Shown: in pieces, positions 30,434 to 31,464 of the stretch
How the letters are laid out: the number at the start of each line of letters is the position of its first letter
Numbering within the stretch: the first letter of the stretch is position 1
Source of the DNA: a virus
IMG/VR virus record: IMGVR_UViG_3300044997_000599
Location: 1-31,464 of that record
DNA length: 31,464 bases
Reading direction: 5' to 3' (one strand)
Made by a program: the position numbers and the translations under genes
Notes under the pieces: model-generated
The model's database searches: none
What the model saw: the letters and a program-made list of their open reading frames with translations, nothing else
Told to the model about the DNA's origin: nothing

Positions 30434-31167
30434 CAGATTTTACCCTCGCTAAAAGGATCTATCTCTGTAAAGTCAATGAACGATAATCCTTCTGTTTGAA
30501 TATCAGGGCTGTTATCAGCAACCTTTTCACCTATATTTGCGCCTTCAGTAACTAGATCAAACCCTGCTTCATCTAGAATTGCAAAGGAATACCCGTTAGC
30601 ATTTCTTTCGTACTTTAAAGTAAAGGCATTTACATCTAGCTGATAGCTATCATAAAGATTATCTATATCAGTTACACCTGTGCTGAATATTTCATTGCTA
30701 TATTCAAACAATTCGCATTGTATATCAAACGTTTGTAGTGCACCAAGTTGGTAGAAGATAGCTTCATGTTCAACAAATTTAATCTCAAATATTTTATTGT
30801 TAAGAGGGAAGAATATTAAATCTCCTTCTCTCGGTCTTATAAACCCTTCCAGATTCCCTATCTCATCATTGAAAGATCTTCTGGACATAGTAAACGTAAC
30901 CCTGTCTCTTATTTCAAGATTAAACTTAGACAGAAAATCTCCTTCACCTGCAAAACCTTCAACATTTTTAATATACATCTCTATCATATATGCATTATTA
31001 AACGAGCTTAAAGGGCTCTCCCCGTAGACAGGGTCATACGCATCTCTTTTTCTAGGAAGATAAAACAACTCATGCCCGTAGATCTTAATGGATTCAACTA
31101 TTAAGTTTTCAATTAAAAGCTGCTCTTGGCTATTTTTAAAATTATTAAAATAAAAATTCGTTGCCAT
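30433..31167 (-). CDS. 14: Neck protein (gp14)
   Basis: A head-completion protein at the neck, 244 residues (T4 256). FYFNNFKNSQEQLLIENLIVESIKIYGHELFYLPR (about 5-40) and DRVTFTMSRRSF with RPREGDLIFFPL (about 88-125) are family blocks. It lies between 13 and 15 as in T4. An AAAT-rich gap of zero bases separates it from gene 13: the stop and start are adjacent, so the two are translated together. Confidence 0.95.
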   Translation of the reverse strand: MATNFYFNNFKNSQEQLLIENLIVESIKIYGHELFYLPRKRDAYDPVYGESPLSSFNNAYMIEMYIKNVEGFAGEGDFLSKFNLEIRDRVTFTMSRRSFNDEIGNLEGFIRPREGDLIFFPLNNKIFEIKFVEHEAIFYQLGALQTFDIQCELFEYSNEIFSTGVTDIDNLYDSYQLDVNAFTLKYERNANGYSFAILDEAGFDLVTEGANIGEKVADNSPDIQTEGLSFIDFTEIDPFSEGKI

Positions 31168-31464
31168 TTAATTCATCATGTTCATTACTGGCAATGAGTA
31201 ACTACTAATCATTTCTGCTTCTAGCTTGTTAATTTCTGCCTTAGCATCATCAAGAATTTTTTCGCCATTAAATTTAACACCACCGGGGAGCTCCAGGCCG
31301 GTGAACTTAGTAAGGTTAGTACCCCACTGGTACTTTATTTTGGCTGTGCAGTATTCTTGCAACCAACGATCCCCCCACGCGTCTGTGTATATCTCTGGAT
31401 CTACTACCCTATAAGCTTCTACTAAAATAAATGTAGGATCATTATGAATTTTCCAGTCCATATC
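31168..31464 (-). CDS. 13: Neck protein gp13, C-terminal part (cut by window edge)
   Basis: The last 98 or so residues of gp13 (T4 309), open at the window edge. WLQEYCTAKIKYQWGTNLTKFTGLELPGGVKFNGEKI is the typical C-terminal block. It is the first gene seen of the 13-14-15-16-17 head-completion and packaging operon. The true start lies beyond 31464. Confidence 0.92.
   Translation of the reverse strand, partial: DMDWKIHNDPTFILVEAYRVVDPEIYTDAWGDRWLQEYCTAKIKYQWGTNLTKFTGLELPGGVKFNGEKILDDAKAEINKLEAEMISSYSLPVMNMMN

Noticed and set aside
1-31464. CRISPR array, insertion sequence, integrase or homing endonuclease
   Set aside because: No direct-repeat array, transposase, integrase or GIY-YIG/HNH protein is seen; the gene order is that of a lytic T4-like phage.

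Overview
The window is a contiguous piece of a T4-like (Tevenvirinae-type) myophage genome, AT-rich and probably marine, judging by the mix of T4 core genes with dUTPase, peptide deformylase and queuosine-type genes. Every protein gene and every tRNA reads on the minus strand, so transcription runs from high to low coordinates. The host cannot be named from sequence alone. 

Right part (31464 down to about 18866): the late virion module in T4 order: gene 13 (cut by the window edge), 14, 15, 16, 17 (terminase), 18 (sheath), 19 (tube), 20 (portal), 67 and 68 (prohead core), a small beta-rich unknown, 21 (protease), 22 (scaffold), 23 (major capsid). Exact copies of the T4 late promoter octamer TATAAATA lie before 18, 22 and 23, with a doubtful copy before 67. 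A strong hairpin terminator ends gene 23. 

Middle (about 18850 to 12616): a second tail-tube-like gene, then uvsY, uvsW, a small conserved unknown, 55 (late sigma), 47 and 46 (SbcCD/Rad50-Mre11-like recombination nuclease), the classical recombination/late-control block. uvsY has a good sigma70-type promoter. 

Left part (12500 to 660): one long, tightly overlapping operon that begins at a sigma70-type promoter. It places a 7-deazaguanine DNA-modification cassette between genes 46 and 45. The cassette holds def, queE, a Gpt-like phosphoribosyltransferase, queD, folE, a DpdA-type transglycosylase, a formyltransferase, a P-loop kinase, queF, a small MazG-like protein, queC, an HAD nucleotidase, a free-standing class II glutamine amidotransferase, dUTPase and a GT-A glycosyltransferase. 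The operon then runs into the replication genes 45, 44, 62 and regA. FolE, QueD, QueE and QueC would make preQ0; QueF would reduce it to preQ1; DpdA would swap a 7-deazaguanine for guanine in DNA; the formyltransferase fits formylation of preQ1. The released guanine could be salvaged by the phosphoribosyltransferase. The split Gat/QueC pair, the kinase and the glycosyltransferase are the least explained parts. 

Far left (1 to 600): five tRNA genes (Thr-TGT, Ser-TGA, Val-TAC, Arg-TCT and a CAT tRNA) and a truncated 5' tRNA half. A 3'-tRNA-like sequence is fused into the end of regA, a sign of past tRNA-mediated recombination.
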